A stretch of DNA of 64,000 nucleotides, taken from the NCBI GenBank assembly GCA_017418975.1, contig JAFOMG010000005.1:1-64000 (forward strand), written 5' to 3'. Both the position numbers and the translations under genes were made by a program. The notes under the pieces were generated by a model, which searched no databases, was not told the DNA's origin, and saw only the letters and a program-made list of their open reading frames with translations. Positions 8,701 to 16,975 of this stretch are shown here, piece by piece. This DNA comes from Sphingomonas sp. Its GTDB lineage: Bacteria; Pseudomonadota; Alphaproteobacteria; Sphingomonadales; Sphingomonadaceae. The number at the start of each line of letters is the position of its first letter. The first letter of the stretch is position 1.

Positions 8701-10243
8701 GAGCGAGAGGACCGCGACGCCGGTCCGCCATCTGCGCTTGATCGGCCATACCGACTCCGTGGGGTCGCCCGCCGACAATCTCGCGCTCGGACTGCGGCGT
8801 GCCGAGGCGGTGCGGCGCGAGATACTCGGCGCGATCGCGCGGATGACCGGGCGGCCCGCATCGGCGGCGCTGGTGATCGACGTCGAAAGCCGCGGCGAGG
8901 CGGAGCCGGCCGCCGACGACGCGCGGAGCCGGCGCGTGCAGGTGTTCAGCGATTTCGTGTTCCCCGTCATCGTGCCGCCCCGGCCGCGGCCGGTGGCCGC
9001 CGCGACGGTGGAGTTCGTGCTCGACGATGACGACGACCATCGGGTCGACGGCGCGTCGCCGGTTGCCACCGCGCTGATGTTCGGGCTGTGGGACAGCGCC
9101 TATACCGGCGCCGCCCGCACCGTCCGCAACGATGCCGCCGAGGCGAGCAACTTCGTCGGCAGCGACCGCCGCCGCTTCTATGTTCGCGTTACCGATCGCG
9201 GCGCGACCGGCTCGACCGTCACCGCGCGCTGGCGCACGCTGACCGCCGCCGGCGCGGACGACGACGCGCCCGCTTCACAGAACGTCACGCTTACCGAGAC
9301 CGTGGCGGGATCGAAGATATTCGTGTCGCGCGCGCTGATGCTGGTGACCGACGACACCGATGCCGGCCAGCCGACCCATTCGGGGCTGGCGGCCGGCCCC
9401 GATGTCGGCGTTCGCAATCGCGGCCAGAGCAATCATCGGCTGCGCCGCGCCGATCTCAACGGCTCGGTGCGTGTCGACTATACCGCCGCCGCCGGCGGCA
9501 CCGTCTCCTCGACCTTGCCGGTGTTTCGGCGCAACCCCGAGAGCCGCAGGCGCATCGCACTGCGCGTCGTCCGGCTCGGGCTGACCATGACGCCCGCGCT
9601 GCAACGGCAGATCGACGATCAATTCCTCCATGCCAACCAGCGCTGGGCGCAGACCGGGCTCAGGATCGATGTCGGCCCGACGCGCGACCTCGCGCTGCCG
9701 GCCGGCGCGCGGGATGCCAATGGAAACTATATCGGCTTTCTCGACACGCCGGAGGAGCGGCTGGTGCTGGATCAGCTGCTGCCGACCACGCCCGACGACA
9801 CCGTCACCGTCTGCTTCTGCACCTTGCCGCGCCCGCGCAGCGACGGCCTGCCCAATTTCAACGCCTATTCCGGCGTCACCCAGACGCAGGAGGCATTGCT
9901 CGGCGGCCGCTTCTTCATCTTCCAGCATGTCGATCTCAATGCCGATCTCGAGACGCTGGCGCACGAGCTGCACCATGTGCTGCTCAACCGCTTCGACAGT
10001 CCGCAAGGGCTGCAATTCTTCACCTTCAACACGTTCGCGCCCAGCGGCGCGCTGCCCGATGTGCGGACCTATCGCCGGATCCAGACACTGTTCACCGCCA
10101 GCCCGGATGCCGACGCCAACAACGACAACAGCTTCAACTGGGTGCGCCGGCGCCGGACGACGCGCCTGCCCACGCCGCCGGATGCCGCCGGAATCGGCCC
10201 CGCCGACACCACCACCGGCAATACCTCGGTAGGGAATTTCTGA
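5792..10243 (+). CDS. Giant multidomain subtilase (S8) with PG-binding, OmpA-like and HExxH segments
   Basis: A 1483-residue protein; RBS AGGGGGTGAAC precedes ATG 5792. Residues about 115-560 are an S8 subtilisin-like domain with a complete triad: D127 (AVIDWGIDFAHPDF), H197 (SHGTHVLGIAAG), S515 (GTSMAAPHVTG), and the oxyanion N298. An insertion of about 170 residues separates N298 from the Ser region. A Pro/Ala linker follows (about 660-730). Next come a beta-rich segment (about 732-835), a peptidoglycan-binding domain (about 838-925, GSRGPAVTEAQTRLN) and an OmpA-like domain (about 935-1055, LIGHTDSVGSPADN). The C-terminal part contains a zincin-like HELHH at 1391-1395. No classical signal peptide is seen. 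The module at 732-925 recurs in the phospholipase D-like gene downstream. The mode of export and the substrate are unknown. Confidence 0.85.
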   Translation: MDPGLQELIAAGGSDEEVAVIVRLHPGCSPPPGLRLVARFGDVATGRAARGALAAIHDHASVASLKAPRIYAGEAEAIAPVRNPFADRPPPGEPGLSEADPAPVDSDERRPAGLAETGRGVVVAVIDWGIDFAHPDFRNADGSSRLIALWDQRADGVPAPYGYGRIHRRGEIDHALRGDDPFAALNYRPSESPQPSHGTHVLGIAAGNGRAGGPQGIAPEADLIFVHLGPGLGDLGNSVDLLEAIDFVVRAAGGRPIALNMSIGRHAGPHDGSLLVERAIDWLIANRPGTVVVQSTGNYYARNVHMEGRLREGRSERLPFELPRSDAHPATVEVWYKGIDRFVARAVAPDGGAAMAELGANAVVRDAAGAELARLYHRAADPNNGDNLVALVLRPLAPAGRWAIEITGRDVADGRWHAWIERNAGCPACQAVFAPGLASPLATTGSICNAMRTIAVGAYDAHDPDQPMARFSSTGPTRDGRRKPLVVAPGVRVLSVRSRQSAGEPAGYVRMSGTSMAAPHVTGTVALMLQASGPQPVAAIRNALFASLAPPSPAGADQVERWGYGILDVAAAVAAARQLRGTARPARASGETQEVAAMERDELEAAETVAIGPPVTDDERRWTKGRRHSQPTPEQRILSQFSEAELREMLGLTPEPPIAVSQREGSEADAPAPDPVAALDPAPAPEPSVPDPAAAIEPLPGFEPAPEPPAAPAAPPVAPVDPKALLNVAVNPQAPSTQIVGFPGARLAAPLLAGDIILRGTHRRRAKIVSRPGMRRAQGIQQRSGRPREGGFYAEVIGEDGFERIAGPDGLLLPDVLIIRSRDGAGLGESDPPMVPRPTIRQGSRGPAVTEAQTRLNTVHAARLAGGEAGLDRCPLTVDGAFGANTRAATLAFQRTAFPGQPNEWDGVIGPRTWAELIAASGGGVSQITLPTRCPGLPLEQQIDNFDFGSAEILPRHQPQIIGIARCIMESERTATPVRHLRLIGHTDSVGSPADNLALGLRRAEAVRREILGAIARMTGRPASAALVIDVESRGEAEPAADDARSRRVQVFSDFVFPVIVPPRPRPVAAATVEFVLDDDDDHRVDGASPVATALMFGLWDSAYTGAARTVRNDAAEASNFVGSDRRRFYVRVTDRGATGSTVTARWRTLTAAGADDDAPASQNVTLTETVAGSKIFVSRALMLVTDDTDAGQPTHSGLAAGPDVGVRNRGQSNHRLRRADLNGSVRVDYTAAAGGTVSSTLPVFRRNPESRRRIALRVVRLGLTMTPALQRQIDDQFLHANQRWAQTGLRIDVGPTRDLALPAGARDANGNYIGFLDTPEERLVLDQLLPTTPDDTVTVCFCTLPRPRSDGLPNFNAYSGVTQTQEALLGGRFFIFQHVDLNADLETLAHELHHVLLNRFDSPQGLQFFTFNTFAPSGALPDVRTYRRIQTLFTASPDADANNDNSFNWVRRRRTTRLPTPPDAAGIGPADTTTGNTSVGNF

Positions 10244-10244
10244 G

Positions 10245-10658
10245 ATGACCGACACAGCCAGCCTCACGCCCCGCCAGCGCGTGCGCATGTTCGTCGGCGG
10301 CAACTTCACCAGCGCCGCGCTGGGCCCCCGCTTCGACGCGGTGCTGCGCGCGATCGACGCCGATCCGCGCGCGCATCTGAGCGCCTTCGAGCAATTGTAT
10401 CTCGGACCGCGCCCCAGCCGGCTCGCGCTCACCGATCTGCACCTCGACAGCTTCCTGCTGCGGATCAGTCGCCAGCTCCCACGGGAAGCCGGCGCGGTGT
10501 CGCGCCAGCTATTGGCGCGCATGGCCTCGCTGGCCCGCGCGCAGGAACAGGAAATGGCCGAGGCCGCGGACGAGGCCCTGTCGACCGAGCTTGGCCGGCG
10601 GCAGCGCGAACTCGTCGCGCGACGCGAGGTGCTGGCACAGATTGCCCGTGCGGCATGA
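10245..10658 (+). CDS. Small helical hypothetical protein
   Basis: A 137-residue protein whose ATG lies one base after the stop of the subtilase gene, so the two are co-translated or co-transcribed. It is predicted to be mostly helical. Residues 5-75 contain FVGGNFTSAALGPRFDAVL and FEQLYLGPRPSRLALTDLH. The last 50 residues are a charged helix rich in Glu, Arg and Ala. No signal peptide, membrane segment or catalytic motif is seen. It sits between two putative enzymes sharing a targeting module, so it could be an adaptor or inhibitor of either, but nothing in the sequence proves that. Confidence 0.6.
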   Translation: MTDTASLTPRQRVRMFVGGNFTSAALGPRFDAVLRAIDADPRAHLSAFEQLYLGPRPSRLALTDLHLDSFLLRISRQLPREAGAVSRQLLARMASLARAQEQEMAEAADEALSTELGRRQRELVARREVLAQIARAA

Positions 10659-10668
10659 GGGGGATGCG

Positions 10669-12888
10669 ATGACCGACACCCATTCCATCACCGGCACGGA
10701 CACGCTCGCCCGCGCCACGCTACAGGATCACCTTGCCGATCCCTTCATGCAGGTGGTTGCGTGGCCCGGGCGCCGTATCGAACGTCCGCTGCTCGGCGGC
10801 GATGTCGTCATCCGCCAGCCGCTGGGGGGAGGGCGCCGCTCGTTCATCCTCACCGCCCCGCTGGAAATCGGCGCGCGCGAGGCCGGCGCGATCGATGTCG
10901 AGGCACTTGCCGCGGGACGGCCGGGCACGGTCGCGATCAGCTTGTGCGGCCCGGACCGGCTGCTCCATGCCGACCTGACGGTGATCCGTCCGCTGGGCGA
11001 GGCCGAACAGGATATCTCCGCGGTTCCGCCCGGGACCCCGGCGGCGCGCCCGACCATCCGCACCGGCTCGCGCGGCCCGGCGGTGATCGACGCGCAACAG
11101 CGGCTGAACCAGGTGCATGCCGAGCGCGCGGCTCGGGGCGAGCGCGGCCTCGACGATTGCCCGCTCGCCACCGACGGCATTTTCGGAGCGCATACGCGCG
11201 CGGCCACGGTCTCGTTCCAGCGCATCGCCTTTCCCGGCCTGGCGTCCGAATGGGACGGCATCATCGGGCCACGCACCTGGAGCGCGCTGCTGACATACAC
11301 CGCGCGGCGGCCGCCACGGCCGATTCCCGGAGTGGGCCAGGTCGATCCCAGCCGCTGGGGCACGATCCTGCGCCCGCTCGCGACCGGGCGCACCGTGCTA
11401 CGCAGCGGCAATGCGGTGGCCGCGCTGATCGACGGCAACGCCACCTTCAACGCCATGGCCGCCGACATGGGTGCCACCAATGGCGAGCGCGACTTCATCT
11501 ATCTGCTCGGCTGGGACAATTTCGATACGTTCCCGCTCGGTGCGGCGAGCAGCTTCCGCGACATCTACACCGCCGCGGCGGGACGAGGAGTCGAGGTCGC
11601 GGCAATGCTCTGGGATCAGTTCGGCATCGTCACCGCCGCCGATCGCAGCGCGACCCAGGTCGTCAGCCACATCAATGCGTTGGCCGGCGGCAAGGCGATC
11701 AAGGACGATCTGACCACCAACCACACCACGGCATCGACCGTGCGGCTGGCGGTCGCCGCGGCGCTGGTCGGGATGCATCCGCGCCTGATCTCGGTCATCC
11801 TCCGGATCATCGAGCCCGATATCGCGCGACTGGGCGGATCGCATCATCAGAAGGTGCTGGTGGTCAAGCGCGGCGAGGTGCTGGTTGGCTATTGCGGCGG
11901 CATCGACATGAACCCCAACCGCGTCCGCGTTGTCGACCCCGACACGGGGCAACCGCATCATGACACGCATTGCCGCATCGTCGGGCCGAGCGCGCACGAT
12001 CTGCTCTCGACCTTCGTCTCGCGCTGGCGGCATCATCCCGGCAGCAGCCGCTTCGGCGCCCTGCGCGGCGAGACGGCCGGCGTGCCCGCCGCGATCGCGA
12101 GCCCGGGCGTGAACGATGCTCCCTTTGGCGGCCCCCTCTCGGTGATGATCGCGCGGACCTTCAATCCCGTCCATGCGGCGCCGCCGCTGATCGTTGCCGA
12201 GCGCGGCATCAAGGCCGCGCTGCTCGCCGCGATCGGCAATGCCCGCCGCTTCATCTATTGCGAGGACCAGTATCTGCTCGACCTCGACACGGCGCGCGCG
12301 CTGATCGCCGCGGTGCCGCGGCTCAGCCATGTCACGATCCTGATCCCGGGCAATCCGATCACCGATGTGCCGTTCGGCAAGGAATATCGCCGCGATTTCG
12401 TGGGCCTGATCGATGCCGCGCTGTCCGGGGCCGACCGGGCCAAGCTCGGCGTGTTCCAGCTCACCACCAGCCAGAGCGCGCCGACCTTCGGCGACCACAC
12501 CTATGTCCATTCCAAGAGCTGGGTGTTCGACGACGAGCTCGCGGTCATCGGCACGGCCAATTGCAACCGGCGCAGCTATAGCTTCGACAGCGAAGTCGAC
12601 GCATTCATCTTCGAGGACAATCGTGTCGAGGGCGACGCGCGCCAGACCTTCGCGCAGCGCTATCGCATGGCGCTGTGGCAGCATCATCTCGCCGTGCCGG
12701 GATCCTCGGTGGTCGACGGCGTGGCGAGCGCGCGGCTGTGGCGTGCCGCCGCCCGTCCGCCCAGTGCCCGCGTCATCGAATTCGATCATCGCCTGCCGAC
12801 GGGCGTCACCTCGCTCGCGGGATTGCGCCAGGCCGTGATGGACCGCGGTGCCGCCCGTCTGCGCGACATCATCGATCCCATGGTGTGA
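10669..12888 (+). CDS. Phospholipase D-like protein with peptidoglycan-binding module
   Basis: A 739-residue protein; ATG 10669 was chosen over an earlier in-frame ATG because of the GAGGGGG site just upstream. Residues about 20-115 are a beta-rich segment (PLLGGDVVIRQPLGGGR) and about 127-210 a peptidoglycan-binding domain (GSRGPAVIDAQQRLN, FPGLASEWDGIIGPRTW). Both match the subtilase gene upstream. The C-terminal 500 residues are PLD-like. The first motif has H393 and K395 followed by GGIDMNPNR, but the expected Asp is Lys (K400). The second motif is complete (H614, K616, D621, then GTANCNRRS). The family hydrolyses phosphodiesters, often phospholipids. No signal peptide is visible. It is the last gene of the locus. 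Confidence 0.82.
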   Translation: MTDTHSITGTDTLARATLQDHLADPFMQVVAWPGRRIERPLLGGDVVIRQPLGGGRRSFILTAPLEIGAREAGAIDVEALAAGRPGTVAISLCGPDRLLHADLTVIRPLGEAEQDISAVPPGTPAARPTIRTGSRGPAVIDAQQRLNQVHAERAARGERGLDDCPLATDGIFGAHTRAATVSFQRIAFPGLASEWDGIIGPRTWSALLTYTARRPPRPIPGVGQVDPSRWGTILRPLATGRTVLRSGNAVAALIDGNATFNAMAADMGATNGERDFIYLLGWDNFDTFPLGAASSFRDIYTAAAGRGVEVAAMLWDQFGIVTAADRSATQVVSHINALAGGKAIKDDLTTNHTTASTVRLAVAAALVGMHPRLISVILRIIEPDIARLGGSHHQKVLVVKRGEVLVGYCGGIDMNPNRVRVVDPDTGQPHHDTHCRIVGPSAHDLLSTFVSRWRHHPGSSRFGALRGETAGVPAAIASPGVNDAPFGGPLSVMIARTFNPVHAAPPLIVAERGIKAALLAAIGNARRFIYCEDQYLLDLDTARALIAAVPRLSHVTILIPGNPITDVPFGKEYRRDFVGLIDAALSGADRAKLGVFQLTTSQSAPTFGDHTYVHSKSWVFDDELAVIGTANCNRRSYSFDSEVDAFIFEDNRVEGDARQTFAQRYRMALWQHHLAVPGSSVVDGVASARLWRAAARPPSARVIEFDHRLPTGVTSLAGLRQAVMDRGAARLRDIIDPMV

Positions 12889-12923
12889 TGCCGGAGTCGG
12901 GCCAGGCAGGCTCGGCAACCGCG

Positions 12924-12941
12924 ATCGGCGGTCCCGCCGAT
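12924..12941. terminator. Hairpin between convergent genes
   Basis: ATCGGCG (12924-12930) pairs with CGCCGAT (12935-12941) around a 4-base loop in the 58-base gap between convergent genes. There is no clear T-run on either side, so termination is only suggested. Confidence 0.35.
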
Positions 12942-12946
12942 GCCGG

Positions 12947-14152
12947 TCAGATCAGCTTCAGGTCGGTCGGCCGCGCCTGCGGAAATACCGTCGCCAGCCG
13001 ATCGGCCGACAGCCCATATTGCCGCGCGACCAATCCGCCGATCAGCGCGCGATAGTCGGTCAGCACCGGCAGGTCGCGCGACTGGTTGAGCGTCGCGGCG
13101 GACAGCGCCACTTGCGCGCCCGCCATCCGGCCGCCGGCGATGTCGCCGCCCAGGACCCAGTAGACGCTGCCATGGCCATGATCGGTGCCCTTGTCCCCGT
13201 TCTCGCGGAAGGTGCGGCCGAATTCGGAGACGACGACCACGGTGGTCGATCCCCAGGCCCTGGCGCCGATCGCGTCGACAAAGCCGGCCAGGCCGCGCCC
13301 CAATTCGCCGATCCGATCGGCCAGATAGCCGGTTGCGTTGCCCTGGTTCACATGCGTGTCCCATCCGCCGACATCGACGAAGGCGAGGTTGAACCGGTCG
13401 CGCATCAACGCGCCGATGCGCCGCGCCGACAGCTCGAACCCCTTGCTGCTCACCGCGCCCCGGCCCGCCGCCTTCATTTCCTCGTCGAGCGTTTCGTATA
13501 CGGTTTCGCGCACATGGAAGCCCTGGGCGACCGATTGCGCCAGTTGCCCGCTGGTGCCGTACATCGACTCGATGATTGCCGTCTGGCGCCGGTCGATCGG
13601 CTTGCCGACGTTCGCGAGCGCCAGATTGGGCACCGGCACGGGATCGCCGCGGAAGCACAGCGGCAACTGGTCGGTGAAGGCGATGGGCCGATCGCTTCTG
13701 CCCAGCATCTGCGCCAGGCGCGCCAGGAAACCCGAGCCATAGTTGCGCGAGCCGCCGACGGGCTGGCCCAGCTCGATCGTGTCCTGCGTCTCGAAATGGC
13801 TGCGGCTCAGATCGTCGGTGCCGGCGAACGGCACGAACGCGACCTGCCGTTGCCGCCATAGCGGCAGGATGCTCTCCTTGAGCGCGGGATGCAGGCTCCA
13901 GTCTCCGTCCAGCGGCAGCGCTGCCTTGGGATCGGCGGGACTGGGCCTGGCGAGCGCAATCGTCGGGCGCGACTGGTAGTAGAAATCGCTGCCCGTGGGG
14001 ACGATGATGCTCGTCGCGTCATAGGCGCCCCGCAGGAACACGACGAGCAACCGGCTGCCCGCCTGCGGCGCGGCAAAGGCTCGGCCGGCGACGATCGATG
14101 GCGCGAGCGCTGCCGCGCCCTTCAGAAGGTCTCGACGTTGGATGGGCGGCAT
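12947..14152 (-). CDS. DUF1501 family protein with Tat signal
   Basis: A 401-residue protein with a twin-arginine type leader (QRRDLLKGAAALAPSIVAG). The start at 14152 is preferred because AGGAG lies 8 bases before it; an ATG at 14170 also exists in frame. The body matches DUF1501: LLVVFLRGAYDATSIIVP near residue 40, DDLSRSHFETQDTIE, VGGWDTHVNQG and VVVVSEFGRTFREN. The sulfatase/alkaline-phosphatase-like fold is known for this family, but its substrate is not. It is the second gene of a pair with the DUF1800 gene, 18 bases apart. Such pairs are common and probably act together in the periplasm. Confidence 0.88.
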   Translation of the reverse strand: MPPIQRRDLLKGAAALAPSIVAGRAFAAPQAGSRLLVVFLRGAYDATSIIVPTGSDFYYQSRPTIALARPSPADPKAALPLDGDWSLHPALKESILPLWRQRQVAFVPFAGTDDLSRSHFETQDTIELGQPVGGSRNYGSGFLARLAQMLGRSDRPIAFTDQLPLCFRGDPVPVPNLALANVGKPIDRRQTAIIESMYGTSGQLAQSVAQGFHVRETVYETLDEEMKAAGRGAVSSKGFELSARRIGALMRDRFNLAFVDVGGWDTHVNQGNATGYLADRIGELGRGLAGFVDAIGARAWGSTTVVVVSEFGRTFRENGDKGTDHGHGSVYWVLGGDIAGGRMAGAQVALSAATLNQSRDLPVLTDYRALIGGLVARQYGLSADRLATVFPQARPTDLKLI

Positions 14153-14170
14153 CACGACATCTCCTGCCAT

Positions 14171-15694
<1,524 letters not shown>

Positions 15695-15886
15695 CGGCCG
15701 ATGATTCCCGAGCGATCGGCCGATGCGACGCTACCTGCCGGATCCATCGGATCCAAAAGGTCCACGCTTCACCGGCGCGATCCAATGCCCGCACTATGGG
15801 CAGCCGAAAATGAACTGGCGCTGTCCGGAAAGCGCGTTCGGGCGGGAATCGAGCCGCCGGCCGGCGGCTCTTCCGGATGAGACCGG

Positions 15887-16975
15887 CTAGGACCTGATCT
15901 GCAGCACCGCGAGGACGGCGTCATTCTCGGCGGGAGTGCCGATCGTCACGCGGATCCAGTCGTCCAGCGGGGGGAAGGGCCGCGCGATGGCGATGTGCGC
16001 CTGCGCGAAGGCGCGCCGGAGCGCGGCGGGCGCGGGCGGCTTGAAGAAGACGAAATCCGCGCGGCTGTCGGTTCTTCGCCAGCCGAGCCGGTCGATCCGC
16101 TGGTGGATGCGCGCGCGTTCATGCGCGACGGCGTCGTGAACGGAACGGACGTGGCGTTGATCCGCGAGCGCGGCACCGGCCGCGGCCAGCGCCAGGCGCG
16201 ACAGCGAATGCGGCGCGCCGATCCCGGAATCGCGCAGTCCCCTGGCCAGCGCAACGGGCGCGACCGCATAGCCGATCGAAAGGCCCGCAAGCCCATAGAT
16301 CTTGGCGAGCGTGCGGAACACCAGGACATTGGCGCCGTCGCGAACGTGCCGGATGGCGCTTCGCCGCGGAAGATCGTCATATTCCAGATAGGCTTCGTCG
16401 ACGACGACCAGCGTGCGCCGGGCGGCATCGAGGATGAAGCGGTCCAGCGCCGCGGTTTCGCCGACCGTGCCGGAAGGATTGTGCGGGTTGACCAGCGAGA
16501 CGGCGAGTGTGCCACCGTCGATGGCCGCCGCCAGCGCCGGGAGATCATTTTCGAGGCCGGCATTGAGCGGAACGGCCACGCCCCTGCCACCAAGCGGCGC
16601 GGCGGAATCGATGAGCGCGGTATAGCCGGGTGAGGAATGGACGATGCCGCCCCCACCATTGCGCTGCCGGGCGAGATAGAGGCCCAGCGGCTCCAGCACT
16701 TCGCCGATGACCACCTGTTCGGGGCTGACGCTCTCGAGCATGGCGATCTGGCGGCTGAGTGCGTCGACTTCCGATTGGTCGACATAGCGATGCAGGCTGG
16801 ACAGGTTCCGGGTGATCGTCCGCGCGACCTGCGGCGATGGCCCGAACGCGTTCTCGTTGAGCGAGAGCCGGATATCCCGGGGAGCGGGCGCGGCGCCCGC
16901 TCCGGTTGCGATCGCGGCGGAAACCGCGCCACTCGCGACGATCAGGCGGCGGCGCGACAGAGAAGGGGCGTGCAT
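15887..16975 (-). CDS. Tat-exported class I/II aminotransferase, histidinol-phosphate type
   Basis: A 362-residue fold-type I PLP enzyme. The N-terminus MHAPSLSRRRLIVASGAVSA is a twin-arginine leader, so a folded cofactor-bound enzyme would reach the periplasm. Family motifs: LSLNENAFGPSP, VNPHNPSGT, VVDEAYLEY, and the PLP lysine in TLAKIYGLAGLSIGYA. These are closest to HisC-like enzymes. ATG 16975 shares one base with the stop of the TonB receptor upstream (TGATG), so the two are translationally coupled. This suggests processing of an imported amine or amino acid outside the cytoplasm. The substrate is unknown. Confidence 0.82.
   Translation of the reverse strand: MHAPSLSRRRLIVASGAVSAAIATGAGAAPAPRDIRLSLNENAFGPSPQVARTITRNLSSLHRYVDQSEVDALSRQIAMLESVSPEQVVIGEVLEPLGLYLARQRNGGGGIVHSSPGYTALIDSAAPLGGRGVAVPLNAGLENDLPALAAAIDGGTLAVSLVNPHNPSGTVGETAALDRFILDAARRTLVVVDEAYLEYDDLPRRSAIRHVRDGANVLVFRTLAKIYGLAGLSIGYAVAPVALARGLRDSGIGAPHSLSRLALAAAGAALADQRHVRSVHDAVAHERARIHQRIDRLGWRRTDSRADFVFFKPPAPAALRRAFAQAHIAIARPFPPLDDWIRVTIGTPAENDAVLAVLQIRS

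Noticed and set aside
6317..9040. Very long antisense frame across the subtilase gene
   Set aside because: High-GC coding DNA gives long open antisense frames; the product is His/Arg/Ala-rich with no domain.
14153..14170. ATG 14170 as start of the DUF1501 gene
   Set aside because: It directly follows the upstream stop, and the ribosome site AGGAG lies downstream of it, pointing to the ATG at 14152.
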